Shown here one piece after another: positions 13,793 to 26,900 of a stretch of DNA of 64,000 nucleotides. Source of the DNA: Asterella californica (Eukaryota; Streptophyta; Marchantiopsida; Marchantiales; Aytoniaceae); assembly GCA_036924285.1 (NCBI GenBank), contig JAYKYS010000008.1:23173001-23237000 (forward strand). Reading direction: 5' to 3'. Numbering within the stretch: the stretch's first letter is position 1; every line of letters begins with the position of its first letter. Made by a program: the position numbers and the translations under genes. A model generated the notes under the pieces. That model worked only from the letters and a program-made list of their open reading frames with translations, made no database searches and was not told where the DNA came from.

Positions 13793-16700
13793 TTATCCTC
13801 CAGAACGGTCCTGTGCATCTGCCGACTACTTTCCGCAAAATATAGTAGACTTCCCCAATTTCAGAGTAAGTATTAACTCGCGAAGAGAGGTGGCGCTACT
13901 GAAATGACATCGAAGTGCCCGCATTTGCTTGCTAGATTTGGACAAATAGATTTGACTTCAATTGTGCAGGACCCATCTGCCCTGACTTAAACCAGTGCGT
14001 GGAGATCAAGAGGTGCTCCCCATTCAGATCTGCTCATCCTTGCCATGGCGAATCCTCGTGTATCGTTACCTATCCTTAGCCTCTCCTCCGTCACAGCTGC
14101 AAATACCATTTACAGGGCCTTCAGTAGCTTGGAAACACAAATGTGGTCATGTACCTTTCAGCGGTTTATTGGTCCGTCGGCACGATAGAAGGGTTCACAA
14201 ACGGCCACGGTCCTGTAATCACGGATTTACCTTTCATATCATGTTTCAGACCCATGAAACAGCAACGAAAGCCAGCGCTCAGCTCTAATATACTGCAGCA
14301 CAGCACGAGTGAAGGAGATTAGACGAAATCGGGTCTAAACTGAACCGCTCTTAAACCCTATTTACCCGGCCCCTATATCACCCTCTCCCTTCCATTACAC
14401 TCCATCGACTGCGTCCACCAATTTCCACGACTGCAAGCCCTCCAGTCAACCACCAAGGAAAAAGCCACACACCAGCCCCCAACAGCCTTTCGAATTCTCC
14501 ACCAGCAAACAACTACGCAAATACACTCGGCTCTATCCCTCTCTCCTCTCTACCTGCCTATCTTTCTCTTCTTTGTACAGTCGCCCAAAAGATCTAACAC
14601 AATCGATGCAAATTGACGTAAACAACAGCGATACCGCACTAGTAACAACAGTGGAAGGCAAAGCTCCGGGCAGTTTCCAGGAATGAAAAACGGCACCATT
14701 ATGACGCGATCTTCCCTTTTGCTTGCTCGCAACATCAGCTCCCAAATGTTGCCGTGCAAATTTGAGCCTTCCACACGATCGCGCTTTTAAGATAGTATGA
14801 TAATGCCATTCCGCGTACTCCTAGACTGTCCTCCCGCGCGCATCAGATTCAACCCCACCCCTCCCTTTCTTTTGTCTTGCTTTTCCAGATGCCATCGCTC
14901 CACAAATTCGCCGGGCCGAGATCGTCGCAGTTCTCTGTCGCTCTCTCCCAGTCCACTGCGCTTCCACTACTTTCTTGACGTGACCACTTGACCGCTAAGA
15001 GCACCCGCGTAGTCACATCTAATCTTGGCCTGCCTCTAAATTCCGACTTCCGCACAGGCCTCATAACCCTAATGCTCGAATCGAACTCGAATCCTCGCCG
15101 TTTTAGTCAAGGTTAGTTTCAGCCCTCGGGCCAAGTTCGGCGCTCACCGACATCTTTACATTCCACGTTTTGTCGTGATGATGATTTCAGTTCCATTCGG
15201 TCTTTGTTCCCTTTCCAAGTCTCCACGTCCCCGGACAGGAATGGTCATGATGTGTCTACACAACATAACATACGCACACAAACTTTCAGAGACATATTCG
15301 GAATTTCAGGAAGTTTCCGTGTGGAGTGTGGGCAGGCCCGGGCCCGGGCCGGGCACCAAATCAAGATAATGTACTGTACGCACGGATGGACGTTCACACG
15401 AGTGCAGACATGCACCCGGTCATACCCTACGACATACTTCTACGGCCACCACAAGCTCGACACGTTTCGCTTTACGGATCTACTTAACTCTCATCAATTA
15501 TACGATGATCGTGCAATTAAGCCCGCACTGGATACGGTAGTCTTGACTCTCTAGAGTATATGCTACTCTATACCTAGCTCAACCCTCTCAGCGCCAGAAT
15601 CGGCAGTAAATGCTGAAAGGTGCAAAATCCAGTAACCTGTACTGGTCAATTAACCACATAACCCCGCCAATCTTTCCATTGATTAGGTGAAACGTCTGTT
15701 TACCAGATCCTCGTAATGACAATCTCTCTAGTGATTAGTCAGGGTGGAGTTTCACATGGAACCGCAACGATCGGTCACTAGGTGACAGGCCTGGTACTGA
15801 TTATGACATCCGTAAGCACTTTTTTCCAGCCAAGGTTATGCATCGTACCCCACATGACTTATGAGTCATGAGCTGAGTTCAAGTTGCACCGGTGCAAACG
15901 ACTACAGTAGCAATCTCAGTTGATACGGTAGTCAGAAGGTGACACGAGAACCACGGGCTCAACTCTCCGTCTCTCCTCCTCTCTTGTTCTCTTTCCTCCC
16001 TCTATCTGCACTGATCGGCAACAATAACCGACTATAACTGTAGTATGGTGATGACTGTAGTTAGCCAAATTAGCGCTCACAGTACTCATTCTAAACCCTC
16101 GGTTATAATCGTACTTCTTTTCTTCGTTGGGCCTAGGTAACTACACTAGATTTCTCACTCTACAGCGACATGATATTTATAGCAGCAAAAGTAGGCCTAT
16201 GATGCAACTGAGGAATACTTTAGTATGCGGGTTTACTTATCCCAGATCGCCAGCTATGGCCCCTAATTGACCCACTCAGTAGAAGTGCCTGTTATTTGAC
16301 TTGCTAGATGAATTTCAGAGTATTTGTTAAACTAGATATTTGACCACTTTATAAATGTAATGAGTAAAATACTTTCGTCAGATTCGTTGAGCAAAGCAAC
16401 TATTTCCTGAATGCGAAATCAGTTAAACCCAGAGTATGACTACGGCGCTCCGGGTAACCTAGAATACTTTAGTATGCGGGTTTACTTCCAGAGAACTGAA
16501 AAACTTAACCGGTATGCAGAAAATAGTTATGATGATTACCTCTTCATCTCAATTTGAAATCTGAGAAATAAGGAATCAAATTGAAACTAGCTTTACATGT
16601 AATGATTCATCTCAAGCTCACTACTTATTATTTCTGGGTTTTTTGGAGCATAACAGAATCTTATTTCAACTCAAATAACACTACAGTAATATATTTTTTC

Positions 16701-17094
16701 ATGCTTTTATATTCATACTCGGGGGTTTAATTTATTAGCATACTATAAATTGCAAAACGATAACCGTAATTTTAATACGTCTAGTAAAATCAGCCATCCT
16801 CAACGATGAGCTAGCTTTCCAGTGGCATATTCTGTGACAACTCTTATGTGCTCCTTGATACAGTTCTTGTTCTCATTATCTGATTAACGAGATGAACGAT
16901 CCGTGTGGATAGTACAAAATGTGCATAATAAGCAACAACGTGCAACTGAGACTGAGAGAGCATAGCCTGTTCTTACACGTAACTGGTCGGAAATGACCGG
17001 AGCCACAAGTCGCGAGGTGACTTGTGACTGGAACTAATCACAAGTTGCAACCACACGCTTTCTGGCAAAGCATTTTATAGTGTGTGGGGTGTAA
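13793..17094. other. Intergenic, 5' flank of the SNF2 gene
   Basis: Presumed promoter and 5' untranslated region of the SNF2 gene (13.8-15 kb), then non-coding sequence. A GC-rich run of repeated CCCGGG lies near 15336-15356. A 26-bp direct repeat beginning GAATACTTTAGTATGCGGG occurs near 16213 and 16461. No convincing gene was recognised; the 70-130 aa open frames show no family signature. Confidence 0.5.
14353..14360. promoter_or_regulatory. Telo-box-like motif upstream of the SNF2 gene
   Basis: AAACCCTA, the plant telo-box core, sits about 560 bp upstream of the SNF2 start codon. Such motifs are common in promoters of plant genes active in dividing cells. A single 8-mer can arise by chance, so this is only a suggestion. 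Confidence 0.25.
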
Positions 17095-17428
17095 AAGTTA
17101 GAAGAAAATATTCTTAACCGAACAAGAGGAAGAAAGCAGTAATTTACAATGGATCATAATTATATTATATTTTCAGTTTCAATTCTTTAAATTTAGAATC
17201 ATTACTTGGAGTAATAGATTTCTCTACTGAAAAGAAACTCACAGGCGAAACGAACACAAAATAAATAAAAGTGCACGCAAGTGAACTTTTTACTCTCTTT
17301 TTTTTACATCTCTGGAGGTGTCTTTCTCACACCTCCGTAGAAAACGTCCGCAGATACATGCCCAAAGTCGTAACTCCTTCAATCGGGCCAGGAATATTTG
17401 AAAAAAATCTAACTTTGACACTGCATTA
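17095..17428. mobile_element. MITE family M1, copy a
   Basis: About 330 bp, opening with GGGGTGTAAAAGTT and closing with AACTTTGACACTGCATTA, i.e. imperfect terminal inverted repeats of the family consensus TAGGGGTGTCAAAGTT. The interior shares TAATAGATTTCTCTACTG and GTAGAAAACGTCCGCAGATAC-like blocks with copy b. The 103-aa open frame at 17271-17582 runs across its right end and is not taken as a gene. Confidence 0.6.
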
Positions 17429-17674
17429 TTACTCGCTAGACTTGAAATCTGCAATTATCGTCACGTCTCAGGGTCTACATACTTCCAAGGCAAAGGAGCT
17501 TTCGATTAACCAGAAATTTACGTTTTCTAGCAACGGTGATTCAGAATCTCCTGTTTCCAATCTCATATTCGATGAATTCTGACCACCTTAGATTGCGTAT
17601 TAGTCCCTCTTTTGTTGCATACTGCTGCTATTATTGCATATTGGGGGCCAGGTCTAAAAAATAGATAACTTCAT

Positions 17675-18040
17675 TAGGGGTGTCAAAGTTCAGTCGAAAT
17701 ATTCTTACACGACGGAAAAGAAAAATGTCAGAACTTTTTAGAAGCTAGCTTTGTATTGAACCGTTGTTCGTTTTGGATCACACTGATATACTGAGATTAT
17801 AGTGTCTTTATTAATTATTTGTGATCATTATACTTAGAATTATTATTATAAAAAATAGATTTCTCTACTGTAAACACAGACGAGAAAAAAAAACTCTATA
17901 ATAAAAAAGCTTTCGTTACGTTTTTCTGCAGATACCTCAGAAAGTACACGCAGAAAACATCCGCAACTACCTGACCGAAGTCATAACTCTTTCCAGAGGG
18001 TAAAAAATCTTTCAAAAAAGTCCCAACTTTGACACCACTA
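17675..18040. mobile_element. MITE family M1, copy b
   Basis: About 366 bp, from TAGGGGTGTCAAAGTT to AACTTTGACACCACTA, with about 14 bp of near-perfect terminal inverted repeat. The interior is in the same direction as copy a and opposite to the copies at 18677 and 59995. It is non-coding. The TIR resembles those of hAT-type elements (A/TGGGGTGTCAAA), but I saw no clear 8-bp target duplication. Confidence 0.65.
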
Positions 18041-18676
18041 TTGTACATGTAGTCATGTTATAGGTGCCCGTAGCTTTGAGAAACTCACTCACATGTGACT
18101 TGGTTGATCGGTAGACGAGTTCGACACCTGTTCATTCCAGTTGGATGTCCACACAGGTTCAGGTTGAGGTTGGATGACCGGTACGAGGTTGAGGGAAACT
18201 ACCATAGTACGTCCAAACAACGTTCAAGCAAGGCCGTGGCCATCATCGCCGTCGTGGTGGCGTCAGTTGGGTTCGGGTCCAGGTTCATGTCTATACAGCC
18301 TAATAATAATATTGGTATGCAAAGACCGTACAGTCCTGTACGTGAGAGCCACGTTTTTCTGCGCCAAGCTTGACTTCCTTCCTTCCATGGAAATGTCCGC
18401 GCTTGTAAGAAGACTTCACAGGTTTCTAGACACAAAACTCTTACGTTTCTCTTCTTGCAGGAATGCGATTCTTCCTTCCAGCTTTCTCGCCATGCATCCA
18501 AGAATCCCGTGTGGATTGACTTTCACTGTTCCTCGATGGCTTTCTATGAAGGAACGTTGCAGTAGAATGAGGAACCTTATATATTCGTTATAAACCTCGT
18601 GGCTGGAACATTGCTCGGACGAAGTGCTCAACTTCTGAAGTCAGAAACATATAGAGTATCAATCCTTGTGGTCTAC

Positions 18677-18988
18677 TAGGGGTGCCAAAGTTGACAAGTT
18701 TTTCAGATAATTTTTACTCACGGGAGAGAGTTACGATGTAGAAAAACACTGTGTGCGTTTTTTATTTACTATTTGCTACTTTCGCCCCTTAGTTTTTGCA
18801 GTAGAGAATCTATTATTCAAATTAATCATTCCAGGAGAGGAATAAAAAATTAATAAAAATATCGTATTGCCAACTCATAAAGGTGACTCTCAATTATTTA
18901 CGATCCTAAACCAAGCTAGCCGATTGTAAATTATTGCTTTTCTCCTTTCTCACGGTTAAAAGTATTTTCGCTTAACTTTGACACCCTA
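18677..18988. mobile_element. MITE family M1, copy c
   Basis: About 312 bp. It begins TAGGGGTGCCAAAGTT and ends AACTTTGACACCCTA, a TIR with one mismatch in about 14. Inside are GAGAGAGTTACGA and GCAGTAGAGAATCTA, shared with the copy at 59995-60302. The sequence TACTA occurs at both junctions and could be a 5-bp duplication or, in part, the ends of the TIRs. No coding capacity. Confidence 0.65.
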
Positions 18989-21900
18989 CTAGGGTATCGA
19001 CAAGTGATCAGATAAACAACTAACAAGAAGGATTTGATCACTAAAGTAGTTCTCTTGATTAATTTATTCACAATGAAGTACACTTACCACTTTTCCCCTC
19101 TTTTCTTTTGACTAGCTAAAGTTCTTCAATCTCTAAATGATGAAAAAGGTGGCAGATATTGAAGAGGGGTTGAAAAAGCCCGAGCCGTGAGTGGCGGGAT
19201 GGCTTTGGTACGATCAAAAAGTAAACTTTTAGCTTCTTTGCCTGGGCAGCTATGCCCCGCTCAAAATCCCGTATCGTTACACATCCGCCGTTGATACTTC
19301 CGTCTCCTGGTTTCTCCCCATTTCCGGCGGGAAATGGGAGGCCAGCTTTGACAGAGACCCCGATACAAGCGTAACATGTATAGAATCATTTAACCGGCCG
19401 TGTAAAAAGCACAGCGTGATCAGCTAACGATATCAGGAGAACGCGCGGGATATCGTAGTGTCACTAAATCGGTTCAATACGAGAGTGCGCGCCTAATAAG
19501 CAGTTAGAACATTAATCATTGGTAGGGTCGATGAACTGAAAGGTGTAGGTCAGTTCTTCCCTCTCTGTTCCCAAATTTTAGAAGAGAGCGAACAGGAAGG
19601 TAAAGACAAGGCCGGCATCCGGCGAGTTCCACTTCGACATAAATCCTAGCTGCGTGTGTCTGCGGACCCTATACGGGCGGAGCTTTGACGAGCCATGGTA
19701 TCGTTAGATAGACTATCTTGAGTTCCCCTCTGACCATCTTGACCGACATCGGCCCTCACTACTGGATCTTGATATCTTGTAGCTCTCATTCTGTCCTTCG
19801 GTTACCAGACCGACAAGCATCTTGGGTCGAAGTACTCCAGTTACCTTCCTACACGTCGCTTAATCGTCAACCATGGTCAACCGTTTTCCAAGCTGTTTCC
19901 AGTCGGAAGAACGCGGACTAAGTCTCTCAAGAGTTGATCGTAATGTCCGGTATGAATTTACTCGGGACATAGCAGCCTTTGATCTGGCGCAAACCAAGTT
20001 AGCATCTTTAGAAATGAAGTTCTTGAAAGTGTTTTGTTCTTATGAGACTATCTTCAAGTTGGGGTCAAGCGTGGAAGGCGTTTTGCAACATTTCATTTGA
20101 ACTGCCATTGGTACAGGTTTAACAAGAGTGGCTGGCATAATCGATATGCGAATTCAGCAGAGTCCAATTTAGGTTCTGCACTGCTTGCGAACTGACAGAA
20201 TTTCTCACTAGCCGAGTTTGAGAGTTTGGGGAGGACTTGCGCTCTCCAGTAGCTCAAATGGCAGATCTTGTCACAACGTTGGTCTCAAATTATGAGCTAT
20301 CTGTTCCCTATCTTCCTAACAAGGACTTGAAGGAACGCAGATCTGAAGCCCGAGAAGGAAATAATGCGTGAGATCCCAAGAGTTCCGCGGCGATACTTAT
20401 CATAGTAGGACACAGGCAGTCACAGGAAGGAGAAAAAACTAAGCTCCCAGAACCTTCCAGATTACACTCTCCTTTCTCAGTCACTCCTATAGCATACCCT
20501 GTTTACAGTACCAATGAGCAATTTCGATCGAGTGGAATAACAATGATCCAAAATCGTGCTAGAAATGTCTATTCCGAACTTCATGACGTAACTGGGAAGG
20601 AGAGGGGAACATACAGTAAGTTACCCTCTCCACAGGTGACAAATGATCGGAGAATGTGCAAGTAGTTCACTCTACGAGTAGTTTCACAAATCTACCTGCT
20701 TTAACAAATCGATCTTGGACCAGAAGCTGCACTGTCCACCATATTGATGCACAAAGAAAGCCCTCTGTTTAGGCCGGTTTGCTTCAGATGCAGATATATT
20801 ATTACTAGTTACAAGATATTAGACTACATCAGACAACCACGGCCTAGAATCCAGCAGCATATCATCTGTGGCTTGACGCAAACCATCAAGAAGAGTAAAC
20901 TTGAGAAGAAACTTGGCAAGAACTGCGACGCCCCAGGTCGACCACACTAGTTTAGTGTCTGCTCTATGCTCTGCCTAGTTGAGCGCTTTCTTGAATCATC
21001 CTCGAATCCTTTATTACGGATACGATGATCGTCATATCTAAATTATTCTTATGAGCTGGTTCGCCTCCGTATTTACCTAGAGAATGGCAGTCATTTGGCT
21101 CATGCTGTTCTTCTGCAAATAACTGATGAAGCACCTCGTTGGTTCCGCATAAAATTGACTGCATTATAAAGCCTCCTGGCATCGTTCTGAACTCGGAATC
21201 TTGCTCCGCTTACATCATAGCACGCATGCAGCAGTAAACACATTTACACCTTGACATTGGTGGTGCCCAAATGTCGTATCAGTGACCCAGGTTGACGACA
21301 CTATAAAGGATATGACTGATTCATAAGTCATCCTGTAGCATATAATCAGGCTCTTCTCCTGGTTTTCTTCAGTTGCTGCAGCGATAGTCAGCATGCTGGC
21401 GATCCTCACGCCCAAGTACATGTCGTCGTTTATAATATAGACAGTGAGGTATGTATGTATGTATGTATCGATCTCACGTGCAGATCAAATCGGAGCTAAG
21501 TAAGCACCGAGAAAACTCACAGAACACTAAGAGAGAAGAGACCTTGTGAGGTGTCGGTATAGCCATCGAGGAAGTACTAGTTATCAGCTGTGTAATTCTT
21601 CACAACAGGAGTTCTCAACTTTAGGACCTGCTCATGTTCATTTCCGGAAGATCCCACCCCAAATGTGCAATACAAACAGGTTCGCAGATGACGAAAGTGC
21701 GCACAATTTGGTGGTGTACCGATCAACAGACTGGACTTCGGTGGGAGGTTGTTGTGCATTCAGCGAGCAAGTCTAAAGCAGTCCACCAAAGTGAGCACCC
21801 AACCAACAACTGAAAATACTGGACATACAAGATCTAGAAATGTTCATACTGGGAGCTACACGTTATCACGAAGAGTTAAACAGTGATTACAGTGCCGGAG

Positions 21901-23998
21901 GTGCCATACCTCCGAGTACTCGATGCTTCTTGGCTATGCATCTAAGGAGCAGTCCTCCTTTTCCCCTCTGCCTCACACTCAATGCTCTTCTGTCACAAAG
22001 ATTCAGATTTGAAGGTGGCCGTCAATGCCCCTAGTCTACGTACATCTGAACGGTCCGGATGATGCATTCCTGGTAAGAAGATCAGCTCCGAGATTGGTGG
22101 TACTCCAACAAATGCACAGCATTGATCTGAAGTATCCTCTCCAAGTCTGAACAGGCTGCGTGGGATCTGGACTTGGAGGGAACTGAACCATATTCAGGCG
22201 GACGACCTTCTTGTGGTTTATCACGTAGCCAGATCTGGCTGACTTGGAAATCGCATGGCACCTCGCAAAGAGAGTTCTCCCGGCCCCCGGGCCATGCTCC
22301 AGGTCAACACCTTACGGTGTATTTCATCAAGGTCTTGGAATGATGCTTGTAGTTGAAGACGTGATTCGTACTGCAGCACAGACTTCACTCTCCGCTGTCA
22401 ACGGAAGAAAGCAAAGTTGGAGAAACAGCAGCATAAGTTGTCCATGAGCAAGATGTCAGTTGATTGACTGTGCATAGATGAGAGTTTCTCTTGGTCCATC
22501 TTCTTCTGGAAGCGCAAACACCAGCTTGTAGCACCAGGTTTTCCAGACCCACCAGTATCACATAGGAAAGATACTCTAATTGAGTTTTTATCTCCAGAAA
22601 CTGGGCACTGCCAACCTTTTCCTTAGGGAACTGTGGACGAAGAGTGAAATGTCTGTGTCATGGGATTTGAAACAGTGCGGCCCTTTCGAGATTTTCGGCA
22701 ACCAAGTTTAGGCAGCGCTTGTCAGAAAAATATCACAAGTTGGGACACGCGAGTTTGGGTGTTTGCAGTTCTTCAGATCTACGTTTCAAGAACGATGAGA
22801 GAGAAAGACTATGGTCTCATACTTCCCTTTTGGCAAGATCTGCCGTTTTGGGCGATTCGTCCTGTTCAATTCACTCATTAATGTCTTTTTGGAAAACCTG
22901 TTATCTTCTGTCACTCTCACTTACGGTATTAAAGTCTCAACCCCTACAAAGAGTACAGAATGACATTCCATGAGTTCATCGTGGATCCTCTCAATCTTTC
23001 TGAGAGTTCCTGCCCTCTGGGCCATTACGTGTTCAAGGACATGGACATTTATCAAAGAGGGAGCACAACTACCGTAGGGTTATGGACACTGCAGGTTACC
23101 CTTTCCCTTCTCATCACTCCGGTAGGCTTCCGTTTCCACGAGCAGTGAATGAATTTGATAGAGCGGTTACAACCATCATCCAAATTCATATTAGGGAAAA
23201 CTATCCCGAGCTCAAAAAATGAACTGAGAGTGAAGCGGAACATACAGTAGTAATAACATACAATCACCACAACTCATAATGACCTATAAAAGCAAGAGCG
23301 AGTCACTACTATGCGCAGTTCTAAAACCTAACCTCCTTGGAAAATCCATATCAAATGAAGCTTGGACCAGACTCTGTATCGTATGACAAACTGATAAACG
23401 TTGTAGAACCTCTCACGAAAATTCCCGGCAGCTGCAGATGTATCCTGCAGACAGATCACTGGAACAACATACGAGGGTCCGAATCTCGTTACAAATTCTA
23501 TGAAGCCGGCCTCCTCTGCCGATCGAGGCAAACTTATAACGACAAACCAAGACGGAATCTCAAAGAAGCTACTTCTCAGCAGGAAGGAAGGAATCTGACC
23601 AACTGCACCTGCGGAGGAAGCAAGCGCAGAAGCTTTAAAAAGTAGTAAACTCCAAAACAAAACTCGACTGAACTGGGAGTCAAGCGCTTCTTGCTATCAA
23701 GAAATGAAGAGACGAGAGACATGCACATGTTATTCTACTTGTCTACACAACTCCTGGCTGTGAAGACTGTGATTCAGATTTCATATTCTTGATTTGCCAG
23801 AAGATTATAAGAAGCTAGAATTTCACAATCCTTAAAAGAGAATACGTTTTAGAACATCTTTCTTCTTCTCGGAACCGCTTCGTGCAAAAAAATGTGCCAG
23901 TGCCAAGTTTTACTTAGACAAAACATATGAGAGGAATCTGGATCAACATAATTCTGAAGCAAAAAATGAAAGTTCACAGTCCATGATGGAGCCTCCAG
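18989..23998. other. Intergenic, no gene recognised
   Basis: Five kilobases downstream of the Agenet gene. Open frames of 60-110 codons occur on both strands (for example 22660-22881 and 22960-23148 on plus, 23328-23660 on minus), but none matches a domain I recognise or joins convincingly to neighbours. A short GTAT microsatellite lies near 21450-21468. The part next to 23999 should include the 3' untranslated region of the Agenet gene. Confidence 0.45.
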
Positions 23999-26900
23999 TC
24001 AAAATGCTCTGTTCAGAAACTTCCCTTTGGACCAGAGTTCTCTCCTTGCATTGATCACTAATTTACGGCTCAGAACTATTTTATATTTGATTACTGGTTT
24101 GTCTATGATTTTCCTCAAACAAGAATAATCCGCCAACACGTGAGCTGTATCAGGCTCTCTCATAAGGCTGCTTCGACGAGGAGCTGGATCTCGGACGTAG
24201 TCCTGTGAAGGTCTCCCTCGTGCACAGCCAAATTTCAGTGAGCAAGAGTTAGCATCAACATCATGTCTAGCCGCAAAACAGATGTCTTTGTGGACTATAT
24301 TTTCTCCAAGAGCACCTGAACTCGGAGAATTTTCTTTGGAGATGCTACCGAGTGAGCCACAAATGGATGTAGGTAGATTATCTGCGAGGACAGGTTTATC
24401 TGCGCCTTGAAGGTCCCAGTCTAGCACCGCATCACGTGCAGGGTTTGTTGACGTAAGGACACTTTTCTTCGAAAGTCTATCAGGAAATTCTTTCAGTCTG
24501 TCACTTATGATGAATCCATCTTCCGGTGGTAGACTAGCTTCACTATCACTAGTTTTGTCCGGCCTGCCGGAGAGAGCTGAAGGCTCTTGCGGTTTATCAT
24601 TTTCTGCTAATGATAAAGCAAGGGTTGTAGATTTACTTCCCAACGCAGTCCTCAGATCTTGTCTCGTTGATGACTTTGCTTGAGAAATTTCGTTTGGAAC
24701 TTCCGCTTTCGTGATTGATTCCATAGCTGCTCTTATTGCAATGTCTGCTTGCCACTGCTCCAAATGCCGAGGACAATCCTCTTCTGCGACTTCGGGCTGT
24801 TTAGCACAAATGCGCAGTTCAGCATCCCTGTCGTGAACTTTTTGGTTCTGACTCCATACTTCATGCGAACCAAATTCTCCTGTAGTTGTTGGGGCATACG
24901 TGGAAGTTGTGGCTTCACGGACAACCTTCTCCTTCTGAGAAGCGACGAGTTCTTCAGACTTCACTTCCTGAGCTACGTTTAGCTCCAAACGGGTCTTTTT
25001 CTTTCTTTTGGGATTTTGATGAGGTTCTATATCCACCTCATTTCTTGTATCAATCTTCTGTTCTGACACTTTGCCAGATGTTTTAAAGCCTCTTTTTTCC
25101 TCCTCAATGTGCCCTCCGTTCTTAGTAACCTTTCTAGAACGGCCTCTACATCTGTTCTCTACACACGTACCTTCTTCAGTCACTTCCTCCTTTAGACGTT
25201 TCCTCTTCTTCTCATCTGTGATGCTCTGTTTGACCTTCTCCGTAGCAACATCGACGAGTATTCCCATCTCAGAAGTTTGTTCCACTCCTACTTCTAGGGG
25301 CCTCGGAGATCTCTTCTCCAACTTGGTTTGTCGGAGATTTTGGACATGTATGAACGATTCAGTCTTATGTCCTTGACCTGCCTCGTTTCCAAGCTTTGAC
25401 CTTTTTCTTAAGATTTTTTCTTTCAAGTCTTTTGTACCTTCATCTTTTATCACTTTCTGCTTCACTCGTGAATTACACACGTTTTTTGGAGCGAGTAGCA
25501 TGGTCTCAGACTCATGATGCAGAGGCTGTCCGGATGTCACTTCTTCTGTGTTTAAACTCTTTCTTGACCTCGAAAATCTCTTCTCCAGCTTGGTTTGTTG
25601 GAAATCTTCCACATGTATGAACAATTCACTAGTATGTCTTTGACCTGCCTCGTTTCCAGACTTTGACATTTTTCTTGGGATCTTTTCTTTCAAGACTTTT
25701 GTGCCTTCATCTTTTATGACTTTTTGCTTCACTCGTGACTTACACACGTTCTTTGGAGCGACTAGCATGCTCTCAGACTCATGATGAAGAGGTTGTCCGG
25801 ATATCACCTCTTCTGTGTTTAAACTTTTCCTTGGCTTCAAAAATCTCTTCTCCAGCTTGATTTGTTGGACATCTTTGACTTGTATGGACGATTCTGTCAG
25901 ATGTCCTTGACCTCCCTCGCTTCTAAACTTTGAACTCTTTCTTAAAATTTTGTCTCTCGAGGCTTTTATATCTTCATCTTCTATGACTTTTTGCTTCACT
26001 CGTGACTTATACACGTTCGTCGGAGGGACTAGTGGAGTCTCAGTCTCACGATTGGGAGGCTGTGCAGATGTCACTTCCTTCGTGTCTAAACTCTTTCTTG
26101 GTTGTCCTCTATCACGTTTACGTTTCAAAGTTACATGCCCGAGTGTACTCTCACCCTTTGGATGAGGAGGCTGTTCGGATGTCACTTCTTTCGTGTTTAA
26201 ACTCTTCCTTGGTTGTCCTCTATGACCTTTACGTAGCAAAGTTGTTTGCCCGAGTGTACTCTCACCCTTTGGATGAGGAGGCTGTTCGGATGTCACTTCT
26301 TTCGTGTTTAAACTCTTCCTTGGTTGTCCGCTATGACCTTTACGTTGCAAAGTTGTTTGCCCGAGTGTACTCTCATCTTTTGGATCAATCTCTGTTTTAT
26401 CTTGATGCCTCGATGTCCTTACACAATTCGCCTCCTTGAGTTGTTCTTTCATAGTATTGTCACTCAAGCGATGCTTATCATGTATCTCTATCATCGCTTT
26501 CTGTTTTTCACATGTGTCTTCTTGGCTGATGTACTCTATCGGTCCCCGTTCACTCGGAGTCGCATCTGAGCTCACCATCGAATATGTTTCCTTGTAGAAC
26601 ATTTCTTGTTCGTTATCTTCATACTGGTTCCGCAAGTTCTTGAATGACTCGAATGGTTCGGCATGTGATTGCTTCTCACCTTCCAGCTGCAACTTATGCT
26701 CTGTTCTTGAGGTTAAGCTCCCTTTGTGGAAGTCTTTTATATTGTTCGTGTCATCTTTGGAGAGTTTCTTCATCGGCTTTTTCAGCTTGTCCTCATTTGT
26801 GAACATTTTTATGTGCTCTTCAGTAGGCTTGCCTGTACATACTGTTCAAAGCGTGTTGGTGGCCGTCAGAAGAAGTTGAGAGCACCCTCGACAACATAGA

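Noticed and set aside
17271..17582. 103-codon plus-strand frame
   Set aside because: Runs across an M1 MITE end; the related MITE copies do not keep the frame.
26002..26439. 145-codon plus-strand frame with repeats
   Set aside because: Mirror of the tandem repeats in the Agenet gene on the minus strand.
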